Shown one piece after another: positions 7,365 through 15,417 of a DNA stretch of 31,260 bases. The number at the start of each line of letters is the position of its first letter. Positions within the stretch are counted from its first letter, which is position 1. The notes beneath the pieces were generated by a model. The model had not been told where the DNA came from. It saw only the letters and a list, made by a program, of their open reading frames with translations, and did no database searches. The position numbers were made by a program, and so were the translations under genes. Source of the DNA: JALSHZ01 sp964614535 (GTDB lineage: Bacteria; Pseudomonadota; Gammaproteobacteria; UWMA-0217); contig CAZTOZ010000063.1 in the NCBI GenBank assembly GCA_964614535.1, positions 1 to 31,260 of the forward strand, read 5' to 3'.

Positions 7365-10300
7365 TGGACAAGCCCTGGGTCCGCCGCTTCTACAGCAACC
7401 ATGTGCTGGCCAATCTGAGCTTCGTGCTGGTGCTGGTGGTGGGCTTTCTCTCCTTTCTCCAGATGCCACGGGAGCAGGATCCGGAGATCAACTTCAACTG
7501 GATCGACATCAGCACCGTCGTCCCCGGGATGGCCGCCGAGGACGTGGAGAAGCGGGTCACCGACATCCTCGAAGAGGCCATCGCCCGCGTCGCCGACATC
7601 AAGTTCGTCTCCAGCAACAGCCGCGAGAACTTCTCTCACATCCTGGTGCGCTTCGAGGACATCCCGCCCCGCCGGTTCGACAAGCGCCTCAACGACCTGC
7701 GCCGCGAGCTCGCCAATGCCGAGGACGAACTGCCGGACGAGGCCGAAACGCCATTCGTCTTCGAGATCACCAGCGCCAACGCCTTTCCGATGGCCACCGT
7801 CGTCGTCACCGGGCCGGCGGCCGACGAAAACCTGCGTCGTCAGGCAGTCGCGCTGCGCAAGGACATCGACCGCATCGACGGGGTGGACCGCACCCTGGTG
7901 ATGGGCATCGACGACCCGGAGCTGAAGGTGGAATTCGACCCCGAACTGCTCGAGGGCATCGGCCTGCCGCCACAGGCCATCGCCGACACCGTGCGCCTCT
8001 ACTACCGCGATCTCTCCGCCGGCGAGACCGAGGTGGACGGCAACAGCTGGCTGGTACGGATGACCGCCACCGACGCCGATCCGCGACGACTGGCCAACCT
8101 GCCGATCGTCGGTGCCGCCGACGACATCCGGCTCGGCAGCGTCGCCCGCGTCGTGCGCGACCGGGAGAAGCCGCGCTACCTGGTGCAGTACGACGGCCAG
8201 CCGGCGGCGATGATCTCGATCACCAAGAAGGCTGGTGTCAACACACTGGCGCTGGTGGAGCGGATTGCCGCATTCGTCGAGCGGCGCAACCGCTTCAGCG
8301 ACGCCACCGGGGTGCGCCTGATCCTGGCCGACGACCAGACCGAGATCACCCGTGATGCGCTGTCGGTGATGGAGACCAACGCCATCATCGGCCTCGCCCT
8401 GGTGCTGCTGGTCACCTGGATCTTTCTCGGCAGCAAGATCGCGCTGCTCACCTCGATCGGCATCCCGTTCATTCTCGCCGGCACCTTCTGGGCATTGCAG
8501 GCCAGCGGCCATACGCTCAACGTCTCGGTGCTGCTCGGCGTCGTCATCAGTCTCGGCATGCTGGTGGACGACGCGGTGGTGGTGGTGGAGAGCATCTACT
8601 ACCGCCTGCAACGGGGGGTGGACACGATGCAGGCGGCGCTGGAATCGATCAGCGAGGTATTCGCCCCGGTCACCGCCGCGGTGCTGACGACGATGGCGGC
8701 CTTTCTGCCGCTGATGCTGCTGCCGGGGATTCTGGGGAAATTCATGCGGGTCATCCCGCTGGTGGTCACCATCGCGCTGGCGATCAGCCTGATCGAAGCC
8801 TACTGGATGCTGCCAGCCCATATCCACGGCGCCAACATCCGCTTCGACCGCCCCGGACGGGTGCAACGCTGGCGGACACGCTTTCTCCACCGCCTGCGAC
8901 TGCGCTACCTGCGCCTGCTGACCCGGGCGCTGCGGATGCCGCGGACACTGTTGACGGCAATGGTCGTACTGTTTCTGCTGGCGCTGTTCGCCGCCTTTGC
9001 CGGACAGATGAACCCGGGGCTGGCGCAGCACCCACTGCTCAGGCATCTGCTGGTCAAGACCGATTTCTTCGCCTCCGACACGTTGCGGATCTTCTATGTC
9101 AATGTCGAAATGCCCAATGGCACGCCGCTGGAGACAACACTCCGCACCGTCACCGAGATCGAGACACGGGCGCGACGCCATCTGCGGGAGGACGAGGCCC
9201 GCAGCGTCGTTGCCTATGCCGGACAGATGTTCACCCAAATGGCGCCGTTCCAGGGCACGCACTATGGCCAGGTGCTGATCTCACTGGCACCCGGCCAGGC
9301 CGGGTCACGCAGTGTCGAGGAGATCATCGAGGCAATGCGGCCCGACGTGCTCGACGTCACCGGACCGACCAAGCTGTGGTTTCTGAAACTCACCGGCGGG
9401 CCACCGACCACGAAGGCAGTCAGCGTCAAGGTGCGCGGCGACGACACCGATGAGCTGCGCCGGGCCGCCACCGCGCTCAAGCAATTCCTGCACGACAGCG
9501 GTTGGGCGCTGGACATCAGCGACGACGACAGCCCCGGCCTGCGGGAGATGGTGCTTGCGCTCGATCCCGACCGGCTCCAGGCCACCGGCATCACCCCCGA
9601 CCAGGCGATGCGCGCGATGCGCCTGCTGGTCGATGGCGAGGTGGTGGCGCAGCTGCGCGACGCCGGCGAGACCGTCCACGTCCGCGTCAAGGCGAAAACC
9701 CGGCCACTGGACGATATCGAAGCATTGCTGCAACGGGAGATACCGGCCCCCGACGGCAGCATGGTACCGCTGGCGCGGCTGTTCGTGCCGACGCTGCAGC
9801 AGGGGCTCGGCAATATCCGCCACTACGACTTCCGCCGCACCATCACCATCGAGGCCGACATCGACAAGAGCCGCACCGATACCGTCGCCGCCAATGCCGC
9901 CATCAGGCGATGGTGGGAGGGGGTCAATGGCCGTTTTCCCAACATCAGCCTCGACTTCTCCGGCGAGCTGGACGACATCGAAGAGGCGCTGGGCGCCATC
10001 GGCAAACTGATGCTGTTCGGCATTCTGCTGATGTATCTGATTCTCGGCACCCAGTTCCGCAGCTACTTCCAGCCGCTGCTGATCCTGGTGACGGTGCCGA
10101 TGGCCTTCACCGGCGTCGTCATCGGCCTGCTGGTCACCGGCAACCCGCTGAGCCTCTACACCCTCTACGGCGTCGTCGCGCTGGCCGGCATCGCCGTCAA
10201 CGCCGCCATCGTGCTCATCTCCGCCGCCAACGCCCGGCTGGCGCAGGGGATGAGCGTGCTGCACGCAACGCTCTACGCCGCGCGCCGCCGCGTCGTGCCG

Positions 10301-10495
10301 ATCCTCATCACCTCGCTGACGACGATCGCCGGACTGTTCTCACTGGCCACCGGTCTTGGCGGCCACTCACTGCTGTGGGGGCCGGTGGCCACCGCCATCG
10401 TCTGGGGGCTGGTGGTCTCCACCCTGCTGACACTGTTCATCGTCCCGCTGCTCTACCGGCTGTTCATGTCCCGCAGCCAGCTGACGCGGACATGA
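7364..10495 (+). CDS. RND-family efflux pump, inner-membrane subunit
   Basis: A 1043-residue protein, the normal size for AcrB/CzcA-like RND pumps. TM1 is near residues 12-32. A large periplasmic porter domain follows, then a bundle of membrane helices with the TM4 proton-relay motif SLGMLVDDAVVVVES (Asp402 and Asp403). The second periplasmic domain and second helix bundle complete the internal repeat. It exports toxic or amphiphilic compounds using the proton gradient, as a trimer with the adaptor encoded just upstream. The substrate cannot be told from sequence; the paired Asp and general pattern fit either organic or metal substrates, with organic more likely under PadR control. The start is the ATG overlapping the adaptor's TGA. 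No terminator is obvious after the stop. Confidence 0.93.
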   Translation: MDKPWVRRFYSNHVLANLSFVLVLVVGFLSFLQMPREQDPEINFNWIDISTVVPGMAAEDVEKRVTDILEEAIARVADIKFVSSNSRENFSHILVRFEDIPPRRFDKRLNDLRRELANAEDELPDEAETPFVFEITSANAFPMATVVVTGPAADENLRRQAVALRKDIDRIDGVDRTLVMGIDDPELKVEFDPELLEGIGLPPQAIADTVRLYYRDLSAGETEVDGNSWLVRMTATDADPRRLANLPIVGAADDIRLGSVARVVRDREKPRYLVQYDGQPAAMISITKKAGVNTLALVERIAAFVERRNRFSDATGVRLILADDQTEITRDALSVMETNAIIGLALVLLVTWIFLGSKIALLTSIGIPFILAGTFWALQASGHTLNVSVLLGVVISLGMLVDDAVVVVESIYYRLQRGVDTMQAALESISEVFAPVTAAVLTTMAAFLPLMLLPGILGKFMRVIPLVVTIALAISLIEAYWMLPAHIHGANIRFDRPGRVQRWRTRFLHRLRLRYLRLLTRALRMPRTLLTAMVVLFLLALFAAFAGQMNPGLAQHPLLRHLLVKTDFFASDTLRIFYVNVEMPNGTPLETTLRTVTEIETRARRHLREDEARSVVAYAGQMFTQMAPFQGTHYGQVLISLAPGQAGSRSVEEIIEAMRPDVLDVTGPTKLWFLKLTGGPPTTKAVSVKVRGDDTDELRRAATALKQFLHDSGWALDISDDDSPGLREMVLALDPDRLQATGITPDQAMRAMRLLVDGEVVAQLRDAGETVHVRVKAKTRPLDDIEALLQREIPAPDGSMVPLARLFVPTLQQGLGNIRHYDFRRTITIEADIDKSRTDTVAANAAIRRWWEGVNGRFPNISLDFSGELDDIEEALGAIGKLMLFGILLMYLILGTQFRSYFQPLLILVTVPMAFTGVVIGLLVTGNPLSLYTLYGVVALAGIAVNAAIVLISAANARLAQGMSVLHATLYAARRRVVPILITSLTTIAGLFSLATGLGGHSLLWGPVATAIVWGLVVSTLLTLFIVPLLYRLFMSRSQLTRT

Positions 10496-10689
10496 TTCAT
10501 CAGCACACTGAGAGTCCGGAGACAACGCATTGATTCTCAAAAGATCATGACGTGCTATCGACAAATTGCACAATGCCCGCGAAGCGTCGGAGGAATCCAC
10601 CACCGACACAATACATTCACATTGCTCCATCCACGGGGCGGGACGAGCCGATGAAACGGCCCTTGCATTTTGTGGGGAAAGGCGCCACT

Positions 10690-10709
10690 ATATTAGAAAT
10701 TCCTAATAT
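10690..10709 (+). promoter_or_regulatory. 20-bp palindromic site before the small secreted protein gene
   Basis: ATATTAG and CTAATAT are exact inverted arms around AAATTC, ending 12 bases before the ATG at 10722. The site is markedly more A/T-rich than its surroundings. TATATT at its left end could be a -10 box, so a regulator bound here would block transcription. No matching regulator gene is adjacent. Confidence 0.5.
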
Positions 10710-10721
10710 TATGGTGTTCTT

Positions 10722-10943
10722 ATGAAAAAGCTCCTTCTCACCACGGCGCTGGCCATCGCCTTCGCCAGTCCGCTCCAGGCCGATCAGGACCAGGACGAGA
10801 ACCAGCCCGACTACGCCGACTTCAACAAGGCACTGCTGCAGATCGGCGTGACACCGGAGATCGCGGCCGTCGTCGCCCAGGTCGCGCTGACGAAAACACA
10901 GGAGATGGCGTTGGCGCAGAGACAACACTCCGGCGACGAGTAG
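10722..10943 (+). CDS. Small secreted/periplasmic protein of unknown function (73 aa)
   Basis: The product starts with a classical signal peptide (MKKLLLTTALAIAFASPLQA), with likely cleavage after residue 20. About 53 mature residues remain: an acidic, Gln/Asp-rich start (DQDQDENQPDYADF) and an amphipathic helix region (GVTPEIAAVVAQVALTKTQEMALAQ). There are no cysteines. I recognise no family. The gene is monocistronic, preceded by a 20-bp palindrome and followed by a strong terminator at 10960-10993, so it has its own control. There is no clear ribosome-binding site. It lies 226 bases after the RND pump gene and could be an accessory to it or independent. Confidence 0.75.
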   Translation: MKKLLLTTALAIAFASPLQADQDQDENQPDYADFNKALLQIGVTPEIAAVVAQVALTKTQEMALAQRQHSGDE

Positions 10944-10959
10944 TCGCCGACAACGGCTC

Positions 10960-10993
10960 AAAAAAGCCCGGCCTCGACAGGCCGGGCTTTTTT
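10960..10993 (+). terminator. Rho-independent terminator
   Basis: A perfect 9-bp stem, GCCCGGCCT with AGGCCGGGC, encloses a CGAC loop. It is followed by six T residues and preceded by six A residues, so it could work in both directions. It lies 17 bases after the stop of the small secreted protein gene. Confidence 0.93.
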
Positions 10994-11024
10994 GTGCGCG
11001 TCATCCCCCTGCCCGGGCGCCAAT

Positions 11025-11138
11025 CCGGACATTTCATGGGAATGCGGGATAGGGGGAAATCCCGGCGAAGCCGTCTGTTCGATTCACCGGTAACCATGGC
11101 CATCGCCATGGTTACCGGTGAATTATGAACTATTCGGG
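11025..11138. repeat. Diverged copy of an interspersed inverted-repeat element
   Basis: The left end (CATTTCATGGGAATGCGGGAT) and right end (GAACTATTCGGGCC) match the ends of the element at 29995-30077, and the inner AAATCCCGGCG block is also shared. Here the interior is longer and holds a perfect hairpin at 11082-11123. The element sits between the terminator at 10960-10993 and the convergent thioredoxin-like gene. Confidence 0.55.
11082..11123. repeat. Perfect 19-bp stem, 4-base loop hairpin
   Basis: The arms ATTCACCGGTAACCATGGC (11082-11100) and GCCATGGTTACCGGTGAAT (11105-11123) are exact reverse complements around CATC. It is inside the repeat element at 11025-11138, 25 bases beyond the stop of the convergent thioredoxin-like gene. 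It has no T tract. It may stabilise or end transcripts from the minus strand, or be an extruded DNA structure. Confidence 0.8.
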
Positions 11139-11148
11139 CCAGATTCAT

Positions 11149-11730
11149 TCAGCCGGCATAGTCCGGCTCGTTCCCCGCCTTCCACTTGATGTTGCAACCC
11201 AGGCTCGGCACCTGCCGGTCCGGATCGGGCCTCTCGCCGGCCAGCACGGCATCGGCGGCACGGCGCATGTCCTCGCCGGTAACCGGCTCGTCGTTGCGGG
11301 GACGGGCCGAATCGAACTGACCCCGATAGACCAGCTTGCCATCACGATCGAACAGGAAGAAGTCGGGGGTACAGGCGGCACGGTAGGCTTTGGCCACCGC
11401 CTGACTCTCGTCGAACAGATAGGGAAACGGAATCTCCTTCTCCTTCACCAGCGCGGCCATCTTCTCCGGACTGTCGTCGGGGTAGTTCGCCACGTCGTTG
11501 GCATTGATCGCGACGATTCCCAGCCCCTTGCGCTGATACTCACGGGCGAAGTCGATGAAACCGTCGAGAATACGGATCACATAGGGACAGTGGTTGCAGA
11601 TAAAGGCCACCAGCACCGGCTCGCCGGCATAGTCGGACAGGCTGACCGTCTTGCCGGTGGCCGGCTCCGGCAGTGAAAAAGCGGGGGCTTCGGTGCCCAG
11701 TTCCAACATCGTCGAAGGGGTTCTCGCCAT
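11149..11730 (-). CDS. Thioredoxin-like (AhpC/TSA-redoxin fold) protein
   Basis: A 193-residue protein starting at the ATG at 11730, which has a GGGAGGAG ribosome-binding site. An upstream start would add six residues. It has the redoxin N-terminus (ELGTEAPAFSLPEPATGKTVSLSDY) and an active-site segment FICNHCPYV with Cys45 and Cys48. This CNHCPYV motif is typical of a family of cytoplasmic thioredoxin-fold proteins annotated as redoxin or thioredoxin family. The cis-Pro region is ACTPDFFLF. Extra cysteines lie at AAC and LGC. No signal peptide is seen, so it acts in the cytoplasm, probably as a peroxiredoxin-like or disulfide reductase enzyme. It is last in a minus-strand group after the YfaZ-like and OsmC-like genes, which suggests a peroxide or thiol-stress role. 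Confidence 0.87.
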   Translation of the reverse strand: MARTPSTMLELGTEAPAFSLPEPATGKTVSLSDYAGEPVLVAFICNHCPYVIRILDGFIDFAREYQRKGLGIVAINANDVANYPDDSPEKMAALVKEKEIPFPYLFDESQAVAKAYRAACTPDFFLFDRDGKLVYRGQFDSARPRNDEPVTGEDMRRAADAVLAGERPDPDRQVPSLGCNIKWKAGNEPDYAG

Positions 11731-11770
11731 GGGTCTCTCTCCTCCCAATCACATCCGTTGCAGCAAATCA

Positions 11771-12190
11771 CTACTGACCGTTGAGCGTCCGGGTGATCTC
11801 CAGATCCGAGGTCAGCAGCTTGTGTACCGGGCATTTGCCGGCGATGGCGCGCATCCGCTTGAGCTGGGCGGCATCGAGATCGCCATCGATGTGGATATCG
11901 ACCCGGATCCTGGTCGGTTCGTCCTTGTCGCGGCGGACGGCGACACGGATCGGGCCGGCATCGATGCCCTTGTGCTCGGCGTACATCCGCAGCGTGATGC
12001 TGATACAGCTTCCGAGCGCCGACAACAGCAACTCGGTGGGCCGCGGACCCTCGTCGTTGCCGCCCATCGGCACCGGCTCATCGACGATCAACCGGTGGGC
12101 ATGGGTGAAGACCTCGTTGCGGTACGGCCCGCCCGCCTCGCGGACCAACACCTCGCCAGGAGCGACTTCGGGGCGCGTGTCGTCAGCCAT
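11771..12190 (-). CDS. OsmC/Ohr-family protein
   Basis: A 139-residue protein of the OsmC fold. The two conserved cysteines are at Cys62 (LLSALGSCISITLRMYA) and Cys120 (AIAGKCPVHKLL). OsmC/Ohr enzymes use this pair to reduce organic hydroperoxides, with electrons from lipoyl or thiol donors. The PRPTELLLSALGSC segment is a family signature. The C-terminal CPVHKLL form is the one seen in YhfA-like and general OsmC members, so peroxide reduction is likely but not certain. The gene begins two bases after the stop of the YfaZ-like gene and ends 40 bases before the thioredoxin-like gene, which could be its reductant partner. Confidence 0.9.
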   Translation of the reverse strand: MADDTRPEVAPGEVLVREAGGPYRNEVFTHAHRLIVDEPVPMGGNDEGPRPTELLLSALGSCISITLRMYAEHKGIDAGPIRVAVRRDKDEPTRIRVDIHIDGDLDAAQLKRMRAIAGKCPVHKLLTSDLEITRTLNGQ

Positions 12191-12192
12191 CG

Positions 12193-12891
12193 TCAGAACA
12201 GAATCCGGATACCGAGATGGACGTTCTCGTCGATATCGTAGTCCGGCCCGTCCTCGATGCCCACCATGACATTGCGCCAGCCGATGAACGCCGTGGCGCT
12301 GGGCAGCACATCCGCCTCGAAACGGATCTTCAGATCCAGCAGCTCCTCGCCATCGCTGAAGGTGGTGATGCCGGGGGCATAGTAGAGATCGGCGCCGACG
12401 GCCATCGGGATATTGCCGGGAATGAGGTAGCGGGCACCGGCACCGAGCGCCAGCGCGCCGATGCTGGCATCGGGGTCGTCCAGGGCAGCGAAATAGACGC
12501 GCCCGCCGAGGCCGAAGCTGAACGGCTGCTCACCGGCCGGGACACCCCGCACCAGCAGCCCGATGTGGCCCATGATGTCGTCGGCGTCGTTGTAGAGCCC
12601 GCCGACGCTCAGTTCCGCGCCACCGCTGCCGAGGATGGCCGAATCGTTGAGAATGTCGATGGCCGCGCTGTCCTTGGAGAGCGCCAGCTCGAATTCCGCC
12701 GCCTGCGCCCCACCGGCAAGGCCGAACATCAGGCCCAGCAGTCCGATCCCGGCCAGTCGCGAAAAAGTGTGTTGGCACGTCGATACGGGCTTGCGATCCC
12801 CGTCCACTGGCTGCAAACCATCTGCCTTCACCGCGCGCCGTCTGCTCTTCCACCCGCCGAGCCAAGCTTTCGACAATCCGCCTGCTTTCAT
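12193..12891 (-). CDS. YfaZ-like outer-membrane protein with long N-terminal extension
   Basis: A 232-residue protein. The hydrophobic signal core lies at about residues 46-65 (LAGIGLLGLMFGLAGGAQAA). The mature part is a beta-rich barrel-like protein with YfaZ features: alternating strands, GAELSVGGLYNDADD, FGLGGRVYFA, GAGARYLIPG, and a C-terminal strand ending in F, as outer-membrane barrels do. The start at 12891 is supported by a GAGGAG ribosome-binding site, yet it leaves about 45 basic residues before the signal core, far longer than a normal n-region. Either this is an unusually long signal, or translation begins inside; no good internal start with a ribosome-binding site is visible. 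It is first in the group with the OsmC-like and thioredoxin-like genes. Confidence 0.75.
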   Translation of the reverse strand: MKAGGLSKAWLGGWKSRRRAVKADGLQPVDGDRKPVSTCQHTFSRLAGIGLLGLMFGLAGGAQAAEFELALSKDSAAIDILNDSAILGSGGAELSVGGLYNDADDIMGHIGLLVRGVPAGEQPFSFGLGGRVYFAALDDPDASIGALALGAGARYLIPGNIPMAVGADLYYAPGITTFSDGEELLDLKIRFEADVLPSATAFIGWRNVMVGIEDGPDYDIDENVHLGIRILF

Positions 12892-12945
12892 TGGAATCTC
12901 CTCGATATCGATGTGACGCAGATCATGCCACGACTGTCCCCGCCA

Positions 12946-14016
12946 TTACAGCATCGGCGCCAGCAGCGCCACCGCCTCGTCGATACCGGTGGGGGCGACG
13001 GGCTCCCCGCGTGGTGCCTTCAGCAACGTCTCCACTTCGGTGGCGATCTCACCGGCCAGCAGCTGCTCCAGCGGGATCGTCCGCAGCGCCACGTGGCGAC
13101 CCAGCCACCTCTCCAGCACCGCCGTCTCCCCCCAGTCCGGGCGGGCGATATTGAGCGCCGGCACGCCGACGGCGGCAATCTCAGTAAACATGCCGTAACC
13201 CGGCTTGGTGACGACCAGATCGGCCGAGGCGAGCAGGTCGATGAAGCGGTAGCGCCGCTCGTCCCACGGGTGGACATCGGCGCGGGCGACCGTCGGGCTG
13301 TCGGCGATCATCCACTGCACCCCCGGCAGGCGGGGCCAGTTGGCCAACGGCGCCTCCATCGGGATCCCGCCCAGGCTGACCACCACCAGCTTCTCGTCCG
13401 GCGCCAACCCGAGATCGGCGTCGATGCGGTCACGGACATTCTCGCCGACCCGCATGACCGGCCCCACCGGCCGACGGTTGTCGAGCCACGCCATCGGCAT
13501 CGACGGCGTCGGCTGGATGAAATACTCGGCCTGCCGGTAGGCGTCACGCATCCGTTCCAGCTGCGTGCGCATCCGGGCCGCGATGGCGGGATTGGCCTCG
13601 ATGATGTCCACCCAGTTGAGCGAGCTGTAGGCCGCGACCGGGATGCCCCGGCGCCGCGCGGCGACGATTGGCAGACAGGGGATATCGCTGACCACCAGAT
13701 CGGGCCGCACCGCATCGAAGACGGCCAGCTGGCGCACCATGTGACGCTCCCAATCGCGGTGAAACGCCTGGTAGGCGGCCAGGCTCTCCTCCCAGCGAAT
13801 CACCGTCGGCCCGGCCATCAACATGCCGATATCGGCGGTCTGCGCCACCCGGGAGAAGGCACAATCGAGGCGTCTGGCGATCAGCTCCCGGGGAATCTCC
13901 GTCTGAACCGTCACCTCGAGACCGGCGACACGGGCACAGAGCCCGTCGATCACCGGGGCGATCTGGGAGAGATGCCCGTAACCATGGGCGGAGACGACGA
14001 CGAGAAGGGCGGGCAT
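12946..14016 (-). CDS. GT-B fold glycosyltransferase-like protein
   Basis: A 356-residue protein starting at ATG 14016, four bases after the DUF465 stop. The N-terminal half has a glycine-rich acceptor-side loop, VVSAHGYGHLSQIAPVI (residues 7-23), like that of MurG-type GT28 enzymes and of the GT-like domain of some L-arabinokinases. The C-terminal half has KPGYGMFTEIAAVGVPALN, the donor nucleotide-sugar binding region of the same superfamily. No membrane span is seen, so it is a soluble or peripheral cytoplasmic enzyme. The substrate is unknown. The gap of 54 bases to the YfaZ-like gene allows cotranscription, but the functional link is not evident. True MurG is unlikely because cell-wall cluster genes are absent. 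Confidence 0.8.
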   Translation of the reverse strand: MPALLVVVSAHGYGHLSQIAPVIDGLCARVAGLEVTVQTEIPRELIARRLDCAFSRVAQTADIGMLMAGPTVIRWEESLAAYQAFHRDWERHMVRQLAVFDAVRPDLVVSDIPCLPIVAARRRGIPVAAYSSLNWVDIIEANPAIAARMRTQLERMRDAYRQAEYFIQPTPSMPMAWLDNRRPVGPVMRVGENVRDRIDADLGLAPDEKLVVVSLGGIPMEAPLANWPRLPGVQWMIADSPTVARADVHPWDERRYRFIDLLASADLVVTKPGYGMFTEIAAVGVPALNIARPDWGETAVLERWLGRHVALRTIPLEQLLAGEIATEVETLLKAPRGEPVAPTGIDEAVALLAPML

Positions 14017-14020
14017 GGAA

Positions 14021-14227
14021 TCAGGCGTCGATGTCGGGGATGAGGCGGCTCTCGAGCTTTTCGATCGCATCCTTCAGTTGCAGCTTGCGCTTCTTCAGCC
14101 GCGCCAGTTGCAACTGATCGACGGTGGGATCGCTCACCATGCGGTCGATCAACTCGTTCAGACCGCCATGCTCCAGCCGCAAATCGAACAGTTGCTGTTT
14201 GAGCTGCTCGTCCTGATTCTGAAACAT
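14021..14227 (-). CDS. DUF465 (YdcH-like) small coiled-coil protein
   Basis: A 68-residue helical protein. The ATG at 14227 has GGGGGA seven bases upstream; a GTG 15 bases earlier is the alternative. The sequence LRLEHGGLNELIDRM then LARLKKRKLQLKDAIEKLE matches the two-helix DUF465 family, whose hallmark is the KKRKL.LKD.I segment. These proteins are small cytoplasmic coiled coils of unknown role. It is the first gene of the minus-strand group and is tightly coupled to the glycosyltransferase-like gene. Confidence 0.88.
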   Translation of the reverse strand: MFQNQDEQLKQQLFDLRLEHGGLNELIDRMVSDPTVDQLQLARLKKRKLQLKDAIEKLESRLIPDIDA

Positions 14228-14370
14228 CGGCGATTCCCCCACGAGATGGTGGCGGCCAGTTTACCCGAAGGCGGGATCGGACTCACGATGGCACGGTGCC
14301 CGGCAGAGGCTGTGGCGGCCCATTCCGGCGCCATGATACCCTTCCGCCGTCTCCACAACCTGCGACGACC

Positions 14371-15408
14371 ATGCGTCTTCCGATCCTGCTCGCCCTGCTG
14401 GCACTCTCCGGCTGCGCCACCACCGGCGGCCCCGATGCCGGCCACGTAACCCGCGATGCGATGGCCACCTCGGCCCGGCACTACCACCAGGCCGTCGCCG
14501 CCTACCGCGGGCAACAGTTGATGCGGGCCTATGAACAGGCCTCCGCCGCCGTCGAGCAGAATCCGGCCAACGCCGAGGCGTGGGGACTGCTCGGGCTGAT
14601 CCACCAGCGGCTCGAACAGCCCGAGGCCGCGGCCAGCGCCTTCGAGCGCGCCCTGGCGCTGACGCCGGACGATGCCGCGCTGCGCAACAACTATGCCGGC
14701 TTCCTCTGCAGCCAGCGGCGCTGGGACGACGCCCAGGCCGAGTTCGCCAGGGCAGCCGACCTCGCCAGCAACCCGCAACCCGAGATCGCCTGGACCAACG
14801 CCGGCATCTGCGCCCGCCGCGCCGGGGACGACGCCCTCGCGGAGGCACGGCTGAAAAAGGCGATCCAGCACAACCCCGGCCAGCCGACGGCGCTCTACCA
14901 GCTCGCCAGCCTGAGCCTGAAGCGGGGCGACACCGTCGCCGCCAGCACCTGGCTGGATCAATACCTCAACCACGCCGTCCATACGCCGAAGACGCTGTTG
15001 CTGGGCGCGCGTATCGAACAGGCCGCCGGCAATCCGGCCGGCGTCGAGAGCTATCTGGAGAAGCTCCGCTCCGCCTTCCCCGACAGCCCGCAGCAACGCG
15101 AGGCGGAAGCGCTCACACCCCGGCACAGCGGCGCGGTCGAGGCGCCGATCCATGGCGACGACTGGCCCGCCAGCCGAAATCCGTTGCACTACACCATTCA
15201 GGTCGGCAGCTACGCCGACGCGCTGCAGGCCCGGCAGGCCGCCAGCGGGCTTCGCCCCCCGGTGGCCATCGTCACCAGTGGCGACCGCCACCTCCTCCTC
15301 CAGGGCGACTACTCCACCCTGCCGCTGGCCCGCACCGCCGTCACCCGCCTGAGAACCACCTACCCCGACGCCTGGGTGCGGGACTTCCGCAGCCTCGCGG
15401 GGCCGTAG
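14371..15408 (+). CDS. TPR lipoprotein with C-terminal SPOR domain
   Basis: A 345-residue lipoprotein. The start at 14371 puts a lipobox, LSGC, at residues 12-15, so the protein is lipidated after export. Residues about 30-220 contain TPR repeats: ARHYHQAVAAYRGQQLMRAYEQ, EAWGLLGLIHQRLEQPEAA, and an NYAGFLC segment like PilF/PilW, the type IV pilus lipoprotein that helps assemble the secretin. The last 70 residues (YTIQVGSYADALQARQAASG onward) form a SPOR domain, which binds denuded peptidoglycan glycans, for example at the division site. Usual PilF proteins lack SPOR and sit beside rlmN and ispG; neither is here, so a PilF orthologue is unlikely. A cell-envelope scaffold is the best reading. 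The ribosome-binding site is weak. Confidence 0.82.
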   Translation: MRLPILLALLALSGCATTGGPDAGHVTRDAMATSARHYHQAVAAYRGQQLMRAYEQASAAVEQNPANAEAWGLLGLIHQRLEQPEAAASAFERALALTPDDAALRNNYAGFLCSQRRWDDAQAEFARAADLASNPQPEIAWTNAGICARRAGDDALAEARLKKAIQHNPGQPTALYQLASLSLKRGDTVAASTWLDQYLNHAVHTPKTLLLGARIEQAAGNPAGVESYLEKLRSAFPDSPQQREAEALTPRHSGAVEAPIHGDDWPASRNPLHYTIQVGSYADALQARQAASGLRPPVAIVTSGDRHLLLQGDYSTLPLARTAVTRLRTTYPDAWVRDFRSLAGP

Positions 15409-15417
15409 CGACGAGCA

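Noticed and set aside
7028..9262. Long minus-strand frame of 744 codons opposite the RND pump
   Set aside because: Composition (Gln/His/Asp-rich) is that of an antisense shadow of a G/C-rich gene; the plus-strand RND protein is unmistakable.
14371..15408. Assignment as pilF
   Set aside because: The SPOR domain and absence of rlmN/ispG neighbours argue against a true PilF orthologue.
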